NCBI GenBank assembly: GCA_964420455.1
Contig: CAYQTO010000172.1
Coordinates: forward strand, 1 to 7,215
Direction: 5' to 3'
DNA length: 7,215 nucleotides
From: CAYQTO01 sp964420455
Lineage (GTDB): Bacteria > Sumerlaeota > Sumerlaeia > SLMS01
Position numbers and translations under genes: made by a program. Under the pieces are notes generated by a model. It was not told where the DNA came from, searched no databases, and saw only the letters and a program-made list of their open reading frames with translations. Below are positions 6,543-7,215 of this stretch, one piece after another; position 1 is the stretch's first letter; every line of letters starts with the position of its first letter.

Positions 6543-7215
6543 TCAGGGTTCGGGCAATTGGTCCGCCAGCCGCGCGCGGGCGATCGCTGCGTTTCGCGCG
6601 AGGTCGCCCGACGCGGGAAACCGTTCCAGTCCAGCTTCCCAGATCTCCAGCGCCGCCGCCTCATCGCCCTCCATCGCATGCAGCACCCCGATGTTAAGAA
6701 ACGCGATCTCCGCATTGGGGCCGCTTCCACGAAGCGCCACCTCGTAATAGGCAAGGGCGCGTTCGCGGAAGTCCGCTTCCCCGCTTGCCCGAAACAGGTC
6801 GTCAAAGAGGCCGCCGATCACCACCGCCAACTCGGGGTCACCGGGGTGGCGCCGATACATCCCCTCCCACGTTTCGAGCGCCTCCTCCTGGCGCCCCTGC
6901 GCCCGTAGCGCCCTCCCCAACAGCACCGCCGCCCGCGTGTTGCCGGGCTCGAGTCCGAGCGCCTCACGGGCGTGTTCCTCCGCCGCCTCCGGTCGGCCGT
7001 CGCCAAGCGCCAGCCGTGCAAGATTCACCGAGTAAACGGACCGTGGGGACTCGTCTGCCAGTCGTGAAAAGAGAGAGGTCTCGCTGGCCCAGACCAGGTG
7101 ACCCCGCACCGTGGCCAGCGCCCCCCCGGTCAACCATGCAACCACAACCATCGCCGTCAGCAGACGCACCCGCCCGCCCCGTGTCAGCCCCGTACCGGCC
7201 ACCACACCCGCCGCC
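6543..7215 (-). CDS. TPR-repeat membrane protein, N-terminal part probably beyond the right edge
   Basis: The minus frame ending at TGA 6543-6545 is open to the right edge and gives 223 visible residues. A GTG at 7205 could start a 220-residue protein, but upstream codons continue without a stop, so the frame probably enters from outside. Numbered from that GTG, a hydrophobic segment (about 15-33, LLTAMVVVAWLTGGALATV) is followed by RGHLVWASETSLFSRLADESPRS cut as RGHLVWASET and SLFSRLADES. This resembles the last helix and linker of TMTC-like proteins, where a multi-pass domain precedes TPRs. At least three TPR-like helix pairs follow: about 55-90 (NLARLALGDGRPEAAEEHAREAL), 91-122 (RAAVLLGRALRAQGRQEEALETW) and 165-200 (FLNIGVLHAMEGDEAAALEIWEAGL). 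A longer unit lies between the last two. TPRs bind proteins; no enzymatic motif is visible. The gene converges on sdhB and is unlikely to be part of its operon. The TMTC comparison is by pattern only. Confidence 0.75.
   Translation of the reverse strand, partial: AAGVVAGTGLTRGGRVRLLTAMVVVAWLTGGALATVRGHLVWASETSLFSRLADESPRSVYSVNLARLALGDGRPEAAEEHAREALGLEPGNTRAAVLLGRALRAQGRQEEALETWEGMYRRHPGDPELAVVIGGLFDDLFRASGEADFRERALAYYEVALRGSGPNAEIAFLNIGVLHAMEGDEAAALEIWEAGLERFPASGDLARNAAIARARLADQLPEP

Noticed and set aside
1..7215. Mobile elements, CRISPR arrays, tRNA/rRNA genes, long direct repeats
   Set aside because: I looked on both strands and saw no transposase-like protein, terminal repeats, repeat-spacer pattern or RNA-gene signature.

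Overview
The window is high-GC bacterial chromosome (roughly two-thirds G+C by eye). It holds one complete, recognisable operon, sdhCAB, which encodes a type B (di-haem, menaquinone-type) succinate dehydrogenase/fumarate reductase. Genes for membrane glycosyltransferases and a TPR protein flank it, all on the opposite strand. The Sdh proteins resemble the Bacillus/delta-proteobacterial/Bacteroidota type rather than the four-subunit proteobacterial type. Together with paired polyprenol-phosphate-dependent glycosyltransferases and a membrane-anchored TPR protein, this suggests a diderm, non-model lineage such as Planctomycetota, Verrucomicrobiota, Acidobacteriota or a related candidate phylum. 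The sequence alone does not settle the phylum.

Layout. Positions 1-1303 (minus) hold a GT39/PMT-like multi-pass glycosyltransferase that is open through the left edge. Its 5' end overlaps by 14 nt the 3' end of a second multi-pass enzyme of the GT87/DUF2029 type (1290-2630, minus), so the two form a translationally coupled pair. A 323-nt divergent intergenic region (2631-2953) separates them from sdhC. Its most striking element is a perfect TGTGA-N6-TCACA palindrome just upstream of the sdhC ribosome-binding site. Next come sdhC (2954-3700), sdhA (3729-5690) and sdhB (5709-6455) on the plus strand, with short gaps and Shine-Dalgarno sites. A near-ideal rho-independent terminator follows (6481-6519). 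The right end (6543-7215, minus) is the C-terminal part of a membrane-anchored TPR protein that converges on sdhB and probably extends past the right edge.

Function. SdhA (covalent FAD flavoprotein) and SdhB (2Fe-2S, 4Fe-4S and 3Fe-4S iron-sulfur protein) form the soluble catalytic head. SdhC (five helices, four haem-ligand histidines) anchors it and exchanges electrons with quinone. All expected catalytic and cofactor residues are present, so the complex should be functional. Sequence cannot tell whether it runs mainly as succinate oxidase or fumarate reductase. The glycosyltransferase pair probably acts at the membrane on extracytoplasmic glycan or glycolipid and has no evident functional link to Sdh. 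I see no mobile element, CRISPR array, RNA gene or clearly new multi-gene system. The most worthwhile leads are the CRP-like palindrome, the opposite codon use of the two strands, and the TPR protein cut by the edge.
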